From Dugong dugon (taxonomy: Eukaryota > Chordata > Mammalia > Sirenia > Dugongidae): DNA of 64,000 nt. Under the pieces are notes generated by a model. That model had not been told where the DNA came from. It searched no databases and worked only from the letters and a program-made list of their open reading frames with translations. The translations under genes were made by a program, and so were the position numbers. The stretch covers positions 10,193,128 to 10,257,127 of the forward strand of contig CM057481.1 of NCBI GenBank assembly GCA_030035585.1. The letters are read 5' to 3'. Within the stretch, counting starts at the first letter, position 1; every line of letters begins with the position of its first letter. Below are positions 31,404 through 42,023 of this stretch, one piece after another.

Positions 31404-31564
31404 TATCGTGGTTGTGATGTCACCATGTCTGTGTGATAGTTTCCTGTGGTCCATAAGCTGTGGTATCATCCCTCCTCATTGTCCCCAGCATGCAGGGCAC
31501 TGTCCTCTGCACTGAGCCGGTGGGGTCCAACCACTGTTTATAAATGAAGAGTAAATGCTCTTAA

Positions 31565-31960
31565 AGAGGCTACATTGGGGAAGGATCTCCTTCCAGACTC
31601 ACGTCGTTGTTGGCAGCCTTCAGTTCCTTGTGGTTATAGGATTGAGGGTCTCAGCTTCTTGCTGGCTTTTGTCTGGAAGCCGCCTGCCTCTCCTTGCCAC
31701 GTGGGTCTCCCAACATGGCCGCTTGCTTCTACAAAGCCAGCAAGGGACAGCCTCGAAAGATGGGTGTTACACTATCATGTAACATAATTAGGTCCACCTA
31801 ACCACATACACGTAATCTCATACATCCCGTGACTTTGCCATATTCTTTATGGCTAGAAGCAAGTCACTAGACCAGTCCTCACTCAAGGAGAGGGCATGAA
31901 AACCAGGAGGCAGGGCTCTCTGGAGGAGGCTGTCTGCCACGTGGGATGTCCAGGGACTTG
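31565..31960 (-). repeat. MLT1 LTR (ERVL-MaLR), antisense
   Basis: Antisense order of MLT1 landmarks: GGATCTCCTTCCAGACTCAC, GTCTCAGCTTCTTGCTGGCT, CTTGCCACGTGGGTCTCCCA, ACAAAGCCAGCAAGGGACAG, GACTTTGCCATATTCTTTAT and AAAACCAGGAGGCAGGGCTC. MLT1 is an ancient endogenous retrovirus-like LTR of placental mammals. It is fragmentary with no internal region. Confidence 0.75.
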
Positions 31961-31964
31961 GTAG

Positions 31965-33490
31965 AGGGGACAGAGTGGGTGAGAAGGTGAAGAGATCACT
32001 GTCCTTAGGGCTCCCAGAAAACATTGCTGTTGTCACAGAACCACACTGTTTTCCTCTTACTCCGTATAATCCCGGGACTTGATCCAGAGTCCCCCCCGAA
32101 CCGTCGCGGCTGATTTTTTAGCCCTGCTGTCAGATTAGGCAAAGCCTCTTCCAGTCTGTCGGCTGGAATCCTGGTGACAGCGGCAGTTGGTATTGGTTTT
32201 ATTTTCCTTTTCCTTTCTTGTTTTGTCTCATTTCATTAAATATCATCTTCTTTGCCTGAAAGATTTTGTACCTTTTAATGTTTTAAACTTCACTTTGTTT
32301 AGCGCAACTGATTTGAATAATATCATTTGAGGAGAACTAACAGAAGCAGGCAGGATTCCAGGCAACATGCGTTAAAGGTTTCAAGTAGCAGTTTCAAGCA
32401 TTCTGTGTATTAATATAATGATAAGTTACGAGAAAAGGAGCTTAATGGCTCTTAGAAAAGCTGATTCTGGCACCATGATGGATCTACCTTGAGCACATCT
32501 CTCTGTCTCAATTTCCGTACCTATAAATCCATGGGGTGTGATATCCATACTAACAAGATGTTCAGGGGTAACTAATAAGTCTGGGAGTACTTTAGTTTAA
32601 TCTATAATGTTACAGGTTTTTACAAGGAGAAAGTATTCATGTGTTCCTTGTATAACTAGAAGTTACTTTTAAAAAAAAAAAAAAAAAGTAAAAGATGGAA
32701 CACACATACAGCTCACCTCATGGTTAGCCACAGCCATAAGTTGCAGCGATTTATATCATTTCCACAGTAAAGAAAAGGGATGAACTAAAAATAACACGTC
32801 ACCGAGGGGACTTTTTTGCCCCCAGAGGTTTCCAAATAGGTTGGAGCTTTGAAGTCTGGCCATCTGAGCAGGACGCTTGCTCAGGGCTCAGCTCTGACAC
32901 CTCAAGGAGATTTGGTGATGAGCTACGTTGGGGACAGAGAGATGAGTGAGTGGTCTGCTTCCTTCCAGACATCTCTGCTCACCATTGCTTCACCTTCTGT
33001 TGGGTAATATTCCAGAGCCAGATGATTGTGTAGGGGGAGGAGGGTGTTGAGGTGATGAGGTTAGTTGATGCAGAAGAGAGGGATAAGAGAAGAAACTTTT
33101 CTTTGAAGTTAAAAGCACTGGATACTTGTCATCTACTAGGAATCATCTAATACCCAGGCTGATTAACTCAGTTAGGTACCAGCCTAGCTAACAAGACTGG
33201 TGTAGGCTCCATCCCTCCATAGGCCTGATCACTGAATTCCTGGAGAAATGGCACCAAAGCACTTGACTTTTTCTGACTCTTACAAAGTATGCAGTTGATA
33301 CAAAGTTCGCCTAAGCAGTAAGGTTCAGGTTAGAGGTGCTAGTTGTTTAATTTTTTTCCCTAATACACATTAAAATATACACATACATAACTTCAAAACA
33401 AAAACCTATCCACCCATGGACTTCTGAAAATGGCCCATTTTACTAGTGGTGCATGGGCCATGGTTTGGGAAACGCTGCCAGAAGCGTGAT
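31965..33490. other. Repeat-free block, candidate conserved noncoding DNA
   Basis: About 1.5 kb with only a poly-A run at 32670-32687. A CG-containing core near 32085-32115 (CCCCCCCGAACCGTCGCGGC) is followed by an AT-rich block. No exon with splice context is convincing. Confidence 0.35.
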
Positions 33491-33492
33491 GA

Positions 33493-33685
33493 GCATGGAC
33501 TTTGGAGAGGGAACTGGGTTCAGATTTTGCTTGCACAACTAACTTGGTAACCTGGAGACTTAATCTCTCTCAGCCACTGTTTCCTGAGCTTAAAGCGGGC
33601 TTACTAGTTAGCTCCTATCTCATATGGTGGTTGTGAGAATTAATGTCTACAAAGCATAATGCACAGTGCCTATGAAATATTATTA
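33493..33685 (+). repeat. MIR SINE
   Basis: GCATGGACTTTGGAGAGGGA, CTCTCAGCCACTGTTTCCTG and TATGGTGGTTGTGAGAATTA follow the sense MIR order. Confidence 0.75.
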
Positions 33686-33689
33686 AAAA

Positions 33690-35100
33690 ATGTCTTATGC
33701 AAATAATAAATGACGAGATCTTGATTAAATACAGCAGCTGCAAAAGATGCTGCCATCCTTTGTGGTGGTTCAGTGCTCACCTTCCTGCCTTGGATTTTTT
33801 CCCTAAATTATTCCCTTTTGGCCCTCTTTTTATTAACACTTTGGCTGTAATTCATGAAATTACCTGTTTCAAATAATCTGATGTCTGAAAAAGGTAAAGC
33901 ATGGTATAAAAGAGATTACATAGCTACTCTGAAATGCATAAAATCACACCCAAGAATTTTTCTAATTAAATGGTCTTTGTAGGGGTGAGGTCTCTGAGTA
34001 TGAAACTATGTAACTAAAGCCTTAGAAACATCCAGTACAAATATTTCAAGTGTACCTATGGTTTATCATCAGATTGTGGGTGCTTCGATTTTGTTTCATA
34101 TACATCTGCTTCTGGCTCTAGTGTTTGCCGAGTTAACTTTGTACTGTAGAAAAGTGAAGTTTACCCAGCCACCCAGCTTGTAAGTGACTGCAAATTGAGA
34201 AATTGGGAGCGCGTGAGCTGTGCAGAGCTGATGGCAGCTAATTGGGTAAGTTGTGTCTAAATAGAGGACATCAAAGACCTCATGTAGCATGAACAAACAA
34301 ACAGGAGTGTGCTGAGGCAGAACAAGCGCTCAGGTTTGAGAAGCTCACCCGTTAGAAAGCCAGCAAGGCTCTCCTCCTCACCACATCTTTAGAGCTTCTG
34401 CCTGATGAGCTGATGAGGTTGGTTCCAGTTCTTCCCGCCATTGTTACCATAGGGGAAGACTCAACCCAGAGTTCATCCTTCATCTCACTCTTGCGTTGAG
34501 ACATCACAGTGGACATTTCGAGGGATTGTCATTTGCCATTCTGTTTTACCCTGCTCTTGACATGTACAGATGAGCGGCTGGGGGTACTCATGTATTTGGG
34601 ATAAAGAAAAAGGGCTTCCAGCATTTCACGGCCTGGAGTGGTACTTTAAGTTTCAAAGATCAGGTAGGTATGTTCTGGGACTAAAATCAAATAATACCAT
34701 GCCTGTTATTGACTTTCTTCGGCATCGCTTAATTGTGTGTATCTTAATAATAGGAACTTTGCTGTTTTCATCTTACAGGTGTTGAAAACCTTTTCTGCCT
34801 CAGTACATCTTCCTAGCCATGAAATTTAATAAAGCAGGATGCTAGAAATTCTTCCCTTAAAAAGGCAAGCATTTTAGTCTTTGTCTGATGAAATAAGTGA
34901 AAAAGGCCTTTTTTTTTTTTTAATTTGGATAAACAGTAATGCTTTTATAAAATGTCAGTGAGTGAATTTCCAGTGCACTTCTAGCTGCGGTTTTGACGAT
35001 GTGAGTTAGATTTGCCTGCTCAGTTTTAGAATTAGGTGCAGTGAAGAGGTCCCTGGAAACATGAGCCAGGGCAGAGCTGGGCTTCCATGCTGGTCGCTCA
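33690..35100. other. Repeat-poor stretch, no gene seen
   Basis: 1.4 kb without recognised interspersed repeats apart from a T-run near 34908-34922. An AT-rich segment at 33840-34000 may be worth a conservation check. No exon supported. Confidence 0.4.
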
Positions 35101-35104
35101 GACT

Positions 35105-35235
35105 TTTATTGACTGCTTAAGATGCTCAAGGCGCTGTGCTAAGTCCCTCGGCAATGACACACTTCTAATCTCCTGCAAGAGATAAGAACATAAACAATGA
35201 TCAGCAGCTCAGGGAATGCATGTTGTAATAGAGGT
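35105..35235 (-). repeat. L2 3' terminal fragment, antisense
   Basis: TTTTATTGACTGCTTAAGAT, CTGTGCTAAGTCCCTCGGCA and a run like the antisense L2 end. Confidence 0.55.
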
Positions 35236-35239
35236 ATTT

Positions 35240-35900
35240 TTAAAAGGACAAGTTTGATGGGAGCAGACTTGGTTCCTCAACCTTCTTTTCTGTAAAATGT
35301 GGGAAGTGGACAACATCTTGCTGCTTTCCAGCTTTGAAAGCCCATGAGCCTGTAGAAACACAGACCATCTCTTGTTCTAGAACATTTGTTGTGCATGACC
35401 ATTGAATAGTAAATACAATACTGGATGCAGTAAATATTTACAGACCCTTGAAGCTGGGTGTTTTTGCTGTTGTTGACCATTGTTGGCTGACCCTCCCAGG
35501 CACTGTGTGAGTTTTTCATTAGAATGAAACATAACAAGTCTCCAGTTCTCATGGGAAGAAAGTCTGGAATGGTCTTAAAAAGCAACCTCTTTGCCTCAAA
35601 GTGCTAAAAATAATCTAAGGACTAGGTGGGCTGTGCGACTCTGTCTCATCCCCTATTTCCTTTTAGTAAGTGGAAGGAAAATATAGAAGGATGACACACT
35701 GCCAAGATGAGATAATGCCTGGGATCTGCTGGTTGAAGTCATCCGAAGAGGCTTCCTGTCCGATGAAACGTTTCCGGGCCTGAGAGCGCTAGGGTCCTGT
35801 GAGGTTGTACCACTTTCTTTCCCAGATTTTGTAAGCCTAGGGGCACAGCCCATTTTCTTACTACTCTGAGAAGAATAATCTTAAATTATTTTTCCCTCAC
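35240..35900. other. Repeat-poor stretch, no gene seen
   Basis: No recognised repeat or exon. Confidence 0.4.
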
Positions 35901-35985
35901 TGTGATTTTTATGCTGTTTACAAAAATAGTATTTTTTTGTTGTAGAAAAGTTGGGAAACATGGAGAAGAAGTATTCTTCTATACC
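35900..35985 (+). repeat. Ancient repeat, left part; second copy at 38690-38960
   Basis: TTATGCTGTTTACAAAAATA and GTAGAAAAGTTGGGAAACAT are shared with 38700-38760. The continuation is at 36538-36605 after an L1 insertion. Family unknown. Confidence 0.55.
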
Positions 35986-35989
35986 ATTC

Positions 35990-36537
35990 TTATTTTTTTT
36001 TAATAATATTTTTGTGTTTTTGGTGAAGGTTTACACAGCAGTTTAGTTTCCCATTCAACATTTTCTACACAAATTATTCAGTAACATTGGTTATATTCTC
36101 TACAATACATGAACATTCTCATTTCTGTTCTGGTTGTTCCATTTCCATTAATCTAGTCCCCCCCCCCCCCCCCCGCCCTCACATTCTCATCTTTGTTTTA
36201 AATTGTTAACTGATCTCATGTAGGTGATGTTTTTTAAAGGAGCACAGTACTCATGAGTGATATTATTTATTTTGTGAGTCTGTTATTTAGCTAAAAGGTG
36301 ATCTCAGGGCTAGTTTTGGTTCAAAGTTTAAAGAATATATCGGGGCAATAGTCTTGGGGAGTCCTCCAGTCTCAACTGGTCTAGTAAGTCTGGTTTTTGT
36401 TTCAAGAAGTTGAGGTTCTGTTCCATATTTTTCTCCCATTCTATCAGTACCCATCTATTGTGGCCTCCATCAAAAGGGTCGGTAGTGGTAGCTGGGCACT
36501 GTCTAGTTCTTCTGATCCCAGGGTAGATGATCTACAC
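35990..36537 (-). repeat. Afrotherian L1 3' UTR, antisense, inserted in an older repeat
   Basis: Starts with a T-run (sense poly-A tail) and holds TTTACACAGCAGTTTAGTTT, ATTCAGTAACATTGGTTATA, CCATCTATTGTGGCCTCCAT and GGTAGCTGGGCACTGTCTAG. Inside is a 17-C run at 36158-36174. Confidence 0.75.
36158..36174. repeat. Poly-C run (17 bases)
   Basis: A homopolymer of 17 C within an L1 3' UTR, a likely length-variable site. Confidence 0.9.
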
Positions 36538-36605
36538 CATTATTTTTAAAGACTATATAATATTCCATTTTATGTCTATATTTACTCCCTTACTCAAAGG
36601 GGTAA
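36538..36605 (+). repeat. Ancient repeat, right part
   Basis: TTATTTTTAAAGACTATATA and ATATTCCATTTTATGTCTAT match 38780-38830 and continue the repeat at 35900. Confidence 0.55.
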
Positions 36606-36847
36606 CAAAGTAATTGTGATCTTTTGCTATGAGCTGTCAAAGTTGAAAGGAAAGTAGCCTCGTATAGTCGAAGGGTCACTTGTAATGGTGAGTTGATAGA
36701 AGTCAACTCAATATAAAACCTCACCTACTATACACCTTGAGATTTGGGGAGGGGGTGTGGGTATAGAAGACATCATTCTGGAAAACCAGTACCTCATTCT
36801 TCTTTGTTTTGTTGTTTCTTTCTTTTTTTTTTTTTGGTCGCTATATA

Positions 36848-37033
36848 CCACCAAAAAAAAAAAAAAAAAAAAACCCAAACCCGTTGCCATTGAGTCAATT
36901 CTGACTCATAGCGACCCTATAGGACAGAGTAGAACTGCCCCACACCTTTTCCAAGGAGCACCTGGTGGAGTCGAACAGCTGACGTTTTGGTTAGCAGCCA
37001 TAGCTCTTAACCACTACGCCACCAGGGTTTTCT
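36848..37033 (-). mobile_element. AfroSINE, exact TSD GTCGCTATATA
   Basis: Antisense copy with exact 11-bp duplication at 36837-36847 and 37034-37044. The left end has a long A-run before CCCAAACCCGTTGCC, so in sense it ends with a very long T-run. The 158-codon frame crossing it is an artefact. Confidence 0.93.
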
Positions 37034-37044
37034 GTCGCTATATA

Positions 37045-37655
37045 GTATGTTTTAAAATCAGGAAATGTGAGTCTTCGTACTTTGTTCTTCTCTTTCAACA
37101 TTGCTTTTGCTATTCAGGGCCTCTTGCCATTCCATATAAAGTTGAGGATTGCTTTTTCCGTTTCTGTAAAGAAGGCTGTTGGAATTTTATTCAGGATTGC
37201 ATTGAATCCATAGATCACTCGGGGTTGTATTGACAACAATATTAAGTCTTCCAATCCATGAACATGGAACATCTTTCCATTTATTTAAGTCTTCTTTAAT
37301 CTCTTTCAGCAATGTTTTATACTTTTTGTTGTATTAATCCTTCACATGCTGGTTAAATTTATTCCTAGGTATTTTATTCTCTTAGATGCTATTGTAAATG
37401 GAATTGTTTCCTCAATTTCCCTTTCAGATTTCTTATTGCTGGTGTATAGAAACTCAACTGATTTTTGTTTGTTGATCTTGTACCCTGTGAGTTTGCTAAA
37501 TCCCTCTATTTGCTCTAGAGATTTTTTTTGCAGATTCTTTGGTATTTTCTATATATAGGATCATATTATCCATGAATAGAGAAAATTTTACTTCTTCTTT
37601 TCCAATTTGGATACCTTGTATTTCTTTTTCTTGTCTTATTGCTCTGGCTAGGTGT
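37045..37655 (-). pseudogene. L1 ORF2 reverse-transcriptase fragment, antisense
   Basis: Antisense L1 ORF2 with CATTGAATCCATAGATCACT, CCAATCCATGAACATGGAAC, TTCCTAGGTATTTTATTCTC and TTGTACCCTGTGAGTTTGCT. The catalytic Phe-Ala-Asp-Asp motif of L1 reverse transcriptase falls at 37565-37576 and here reads Phe-Met-Asp-Asn, so the active site is lost. Multiple stops occur. Confidence 0.8.
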
Positions 37656-37671
37656 TTTATTTATTTTTATA

Positions 37672-37880
37672 ACAATTTTAGACTTATAGAAAAGATCCAA
37701 AGATAGTAGAGAGAGTTCTTTATACACCTTCACCCAGACTCCCCTAACGTTAGCATTTCCCTAGCCGTGCTATGTTTGTCTCAGTACTACTGTGATAGTA
37801 CATCAGTACAGTACTGTTAACTAAACTACAGACTCAATTTGGCTTTCACCACTCATTCTTCTTTAAAAATCCAAAAATTT
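37672..37880. repeat. Old LINE-like repeat, family uncertain
   Basis: ATCCAAAGATAGTAGAGAGA, CCCTAACGTTAGCATTTCCC and TTAACTAAACTACAGACTCA recall a mammal-wide old repeat, but I am not sure of the name. Confidence 0.45.
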
Positions 37881-37901
37881 TAAAGCAATTAAATGCCATA
37901 A

Positions 37902-37940
37902 ATACACACACACATACACACACACACACACACACACAAG
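37902..37940. repeat. (CA)n microsatellite
   Basis: CA dinucleotide run with one T interruption, followed by a TA run. Confidence 0.9.
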
Positions 37941-37970
37941 TATATATATACCAACACACAAACATATATA

Positions 37971-38072
37971 AAATCTGACCCTGTTGGACAGAGTAGAACT
38001 GCCTCATAGGGTTTCCAAGGAGCAGCTGATGGACTCGAACTGCCGACCTTTTGGTTAGCAGCCTGAGCTCTG
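37971..38072 (-). repeat. AfroSINE, partial, antisense
   Basis: TTGGACAGAGTAGAACTGCC through TTTCCAAGGAGCAGCTGATG to CCTTTTGGTTAGCAGCCTGA. Both extreme ends are missing. Confidence 0.8.
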
Positions 38073-38074
38073 TT

Positions 38075-38690
38075 GAGACAGGGTATACAGATTATCATTT
38101 GCTTTATTTGGCTGACTCACAGTGAAGATCTGTCATTATACTTTGCTGTATTGCATTGACCTCTTAGGTTGTTAGGGGTGTTTGGCCCTAATTTGTGCTT
38201 TTTGAGTCCTCTGGTCGGTTCGTCAAGTTTTCCTAGTTCCCTTCTCATTACCAAGCTGCCAGCCGTCGCTTATCTCTGCCATCAGCATTTTTATCTGCAG
38301 CGGACATGCTTCTCCACATCTACACTGCAGCTTGTAACCTGTTGAGATTTTGCAACCAGCTTCTAGGGCTTCTTAGAATTATATACAAAGAAAAAAGACC
38401 TGTAGATAAGGTACATGGACTATGTGAATTTTATGACATTTTTCCCAAAAGCTTTGTCATTGTCCTATTTCCCATTTTTTGACCAGGTGTAGATAGATAG
38501 CAAAGAGAAGCTAAATAATTTAAATAATAGGATCTACATTTTAATAGCTAAAAATATGGGAGTGAATAACTGTCTTGTGTAGAGGTTTTTACCAAAAAAG
38601 TTCACCCTAGTATTATGGTGTTCCAGTGTATCTAAATTATCATTTCACTCTTTAGACATTAATCTGTGTACAATTTTCAATTATTTCACC
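38075..38690. other. Repeat-poor stretch, no gene seen
   Basis: No confident repeat or exon. Confidence 0.4.
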
Positions 38691-38960
38691 CCACAGTGTT
38701 TTTTATGCTGTTTACAAAAATACTTGTTTACTGTAGAAAAGTTGGGAAACATAGATAAAAAGGTTTTTTTCCCCTACTCTATTATTTTTAAAGGCTATAT
38801 AATATTCCATTTTATGGCTATATTCAGCCCCTATAGTAGGACATTTAAGTTGTTTATATTTTTTAATATATAAATAGTCCTATGATGAACAGTTTTATAC
38901 ATGTACTTTTGCACACATCCAAAGGCTGCATTCCCAGAAGTGGAATTGTTGAGTCCAAAA
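38690..38960 (+). repeat. Ancient repeat, uninterrupted copy
   Basis: Second, continuous copy of the element split at 35900-36605. It extends further right with TTTGCACACATCCAAAGGCT and AGTGGAATTGTTGAGTCC. Family unknown. Confidence 0.55.
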
Positions 38961-38969
38961 ATGTATATT

Positions 38970-39066
38970 TTAACATGATAAACATAACTAATGTCACTGA
39001 ATTGTACACATGAAGAATGTTGAAATGGCAAACACTTTGTTACATATTTACCACAAAAAAAGAAAG
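38970..39066 (+). repeat. L1 3' terminal fragment
   Basis: CTAATGTCACTGAATTGTAC and TTACATATTTACCACAAAAA, the extreme 3' end of an L1M element. Confidence 0.7.
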
Positions 39067-39073
39067 AATTGGA

Positions 39074-39090
39074 CCCCCCCCCCCGCCCCC
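39074..39090. repeat. Poly-C run, 11+5
   Basis: Eleven C, one G, five C. A likely unstable homopolymer next to an L1 tail. Confidence 0.85.
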
Positions 39091-40237
39091 ACCATGTACG
39101 TTTTGATGGCCCCTATGGCCATTCCCACGCTTAGCAGCGTGTTGGAGTATGTGATCTGCCAGCTGCTGAAGGAAGCTCATAATCTTGAAGTCCTCTAGTG
39201 GAGTTAACGTTCGTAGCTGTGCACACACCATAGCAAAGGAAACAGCCCTGACTTGACCAGAATCACTGGGTGAATTCAGACAGTGAGATCTAAGCCTCTT
39301 CCTGTGACCTGTTGACTCCTGGGAGGAAGCAGTTCGTCAGGACCTGTTGGAGTTTGTTGTGACCTCATCCGCAGAGGTGATGGCGGTAGAGTGGTGGGTT
39401 TACGAGGGGCAGGCTTCCACAGGCTCTGCTCCACACAGCATTTCCTTGCCCTCCAGCTTCAAGTGGCTTTACGAAATAGCCAGTTTAATGAATGCATAAT
39501 CATCCTCTTCAGCTCCCATTGGTAATTATTGGACCACCTTTTATTCTCATGTTTTCTGCCTGGTGGATGGTCAGACAAAATGTCTTGGCAAGATTTCTGG
39601 TCTATTAAAAATGGAAGACTAATCTCATTGAGCAGCCAATTCCAGTTAGCTGGGCTGGTGGGATTGTGGCATTAATAAGGGACCATGAGGCAAGGGCTCA
39701 GTCCCAGATGGACTCAGCCGACGAGGCTCTTTTTAGAGTATGGCAGCAGAATAGGGAGATGTCTTTATTGTCTGCCTCCCCACGCCCTTTTAAATAAAGC
39801 CTCTTTTATTTTAGAATCTTGTAGGAGTCAACCGTTTTTTTTCCCTTAATCAACATTTTAGCACCGGTCTTTTCAAAAGCTAAAAATACATTTTCTTAAC
39901 ATTCTGATTCTGATTCCGACTCTTCACTTCTTTAGGAAACCGTTGGTTTATCAGACAGGGCATACTTTCTGAGGCTCCGCATCTTTGAAAGCATGAATTC
40001 ACGTAGACTATTTGGAGGATGGGTCCCCTGGGAGAGAGTGAAGACTACGTCATGCAGATTCATTCTTTCATAGCTTCATTGGCACAAAAGACACAGTGTC
40101 TTTTTACATCTTGTCTGATTTTCACTGGTTTGGATCATTCAGAATAGAACAAAAGAAAAGTCGAGGTGAGCAGGGAGCAGGTTTGAATCACTTTTGCGTC
40201 CCCGGGCACAGGACTGTCTGGCCCCTAGTAGTAACTC
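39091..40237. other. Repeat-free block, candidate conserved noncoding DNA
   Basis: About 1.1 kb without a recognised repeat. The part at 39480-39700 is AT-rich with motif-dense words (TTAATGAATGCATAATCATC, CTATTAAAAATGG resembling a MEF2-type A/T site). The presence of motifs is seen. Function is only inferred. Confidence 0.35.
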
Positions 40238-40408
40238 TGTTAATGGTTGTTGTTGTTAAGTGCCACTGAATTGGTTCTGACTCATAGCAACCCTGTAGGA
40301 TAGAACGGAACTGCCCCATAGGGTTTCCAAGGAGCGGCTGGTGGATTTAACTGCTGATCTTTTGGTGAGCAGACAAGCTCTTAACCATTGAGCTACCAGG
40401 GCTCTGCC
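40238..40408 (-). mobile_element. AfroSINE, (GTT)n-tailed, exact TSD AGTAGTAACTC
   Basis: Exact 11-bp duplication at 40227-40237 and 40409-40419. The left end is (GTT)n, meaning an RTE-type (AAC)n sense tail, and the right end is TTAACCATTGAGCTACCAGG. Confidence 0.93.
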
Positions 40409-40437
40409 AGTAGTAACTCAGTAGGTGAACGAATCAT

Positions 40438-40472
40438 TGAATAAATGAACTGATGAATGAATGAATGATTGA
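40438..40472. repeat. (GAAT)n microsatellite
   Basis: Imperfect GAAT/GATT tetranucleotide units. Confidence 0.7.
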
Positions 40473-40656
40473 GACAGTGAATTAGAATAATTTCACAGTG
40501 ATATCTATAATGTTTCAGAAATAACTTTGCCCAACTGTCTCCCCTTTTGGAGACCAGCAATAGATTGACGTTCATGGAGCATTTCTGTGCACAAAGAAAC
40601 TCTGAAGGAAGCCTGAAGACGCTCTTATTAAGGAAGACTTCTTCCTCTAAGGGGAG

Positions 40657-41024
40657 TGTTGTTGTTGCTATCAAGTCGGCTCCAACTCACAGCAACCCCA
40701 TGGACAACAGAACTAATGCTACCTGATCCCATGCCATCCTCATGATTGCCAGCATATCTGAGTCTATTGTTGCCTGCCAACCTAGGGGGCTCATCTTCCA
40801 ACACTGTATTGGACAGTGTTCTGTTGTGATCCATTGGGGTTTCACTGGCTAATTTTCGACAGCAGATTGCCAGGCCTTGCTTCCTAGTCTTAGCCTGGAA
40901 GCACCACGGAAACCTGTCTACCATGAATGACCCTGCTGGTATTTGAAATACCAGTGGCATAGCTTCCAGCATCACAGCAACACGCAAGCCACCACAGCAC
41001 AGCAAACTGACAGAAGGGTGGTAA
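40657..41024 (-). mobile_element. Non-autonomous RTE derivative (5' UTR fused to 3' end)
   Basis: The left part is the RTE 3' end in reverse with a (GTT)n run, as at 18631. The right part (CAACCTAGGGGGCTCATCTT, CTGGAAGCACCACGGAAACC, GGTATTTGAAATACCAGTGG, CAAGCCACCACAG) is the RTE 5' UTR as at 43380-43617. All coding sequence is missing. Weak flanking duplication CTAAGGGGAG against CTAAAGGGAC. A second copy is at 58723-59105. Confidence 0.8.
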
Positions 41025-41034
41025 CTAAAGGGAC

Positions 41035-41510
41035 TAGAGGACCTGTGTTCGTTTAGAAGTTTTTCATCAACTATTGATTAAAAACAAACATCTCTTTTTC
41101 AAACTATTTCTTCCTAGAACTGCTAATTCAGCCTCACACAATCAGTCATTAGGAGGAGTTATCTCTTAAGCAAGAAGGATGAGGACAGGATAAGAAAAAA
41201 GTGATAAGACAGCTTGCATTAATCGGATATAACCGTGATGCTTTTGCCTGATGAAATGTGCCGGGACGGATAATTCTTGCCCCAGCAACACTCACACTGA
41301 ACACCAGCAGTTTTCCTAAGTGGCAGGATTTTTTTTCTTTTGGAGAAACTGAGGAAACAAGGACAAAAGTCATTTCTTGACTCTCTGAGAAATCTTTTTC
41401 TCCACAGGAAGCTCGTGCGAACCATGCAAATGTACATAATTCAGTTTTCCACTCTTTTTCCCAGAGGTCAGGGCCCTTTATTAGCCATACTGCCTGGGGG
41501 TGCTGCCTTC
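41035..41510. other. Repeat-poor stretch, no gene seen
   Basis: No recognised repeat or exon. Confidence 0.4.
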
Positions 41511-41524
41511 AGGGTGTTTTCTGT

Positions 41525-41718
41525 GTAGTACGTGGAGTGGGAAGCCCCTGGGCGGTGAAAGCCGTTAGAGCTAACCGTTGAAGTCTACCCAGAGGTGCCT
41601 CGGAAGAAAGGCCTGGCAGTCTACTTCCAAAAAAATCAACCATTGAAAACCCTATGGAGCACAGCTCTACTCTGACACATACGGGGTCGACTTGAGTGGG
41701 AATCAACTAGATAGCAAC
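41525..41718 (+). mobile_element. AfroSINE, RTE-bodied type, exact TSD TGTTTTCTGT
   Basis: Exact 10-bp duplication at 41515-41524 and 41719-41728. Body GAAGTCTACCCAGAGGTGCC, GAAGAAAGGCCTGGCAGTCT, ACCCTATGGAGCACAGCTCT. Confidence 0.92.
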
Positions 41719-42023
41719 TGTTTTCTGTTTTGTTTTGTTTTTTATGAAGAGGAAGGATTATGGGTTTTAGCCTTTCTGCTAAAACTAAATAGTTATTCTT
41801 TCAAGGGAGTAACATGGTCCTTCCACATGGCTTAGACCTTTGGAAGTGAAGGTAACAATTAATTAAACACTTAACTAAATCTTACTCTGAATTAATGCTT
41901 TTATTTAATATTTAGCATGTCTTATAATTGCTTTTAACGCATGAAGTCTGTGTATAGTTGCTTCAAGAAAGCCTAACGTTAAAAATGTGAACATTAAAAA
42001 ATAAACATATAACTTAGGGGATT

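Noticed and set aside
36757..37233. 158-codon open frame
   Set aside because: Crosses an AfroSINE and antisense L1, including homopolymer runs. Composite artefact.
40628..41005. 125-codon minus-strand frame
   Set aside because: Lies in the non-autonomous RTE derivative, covering 5' UTR sequence that is not coding.
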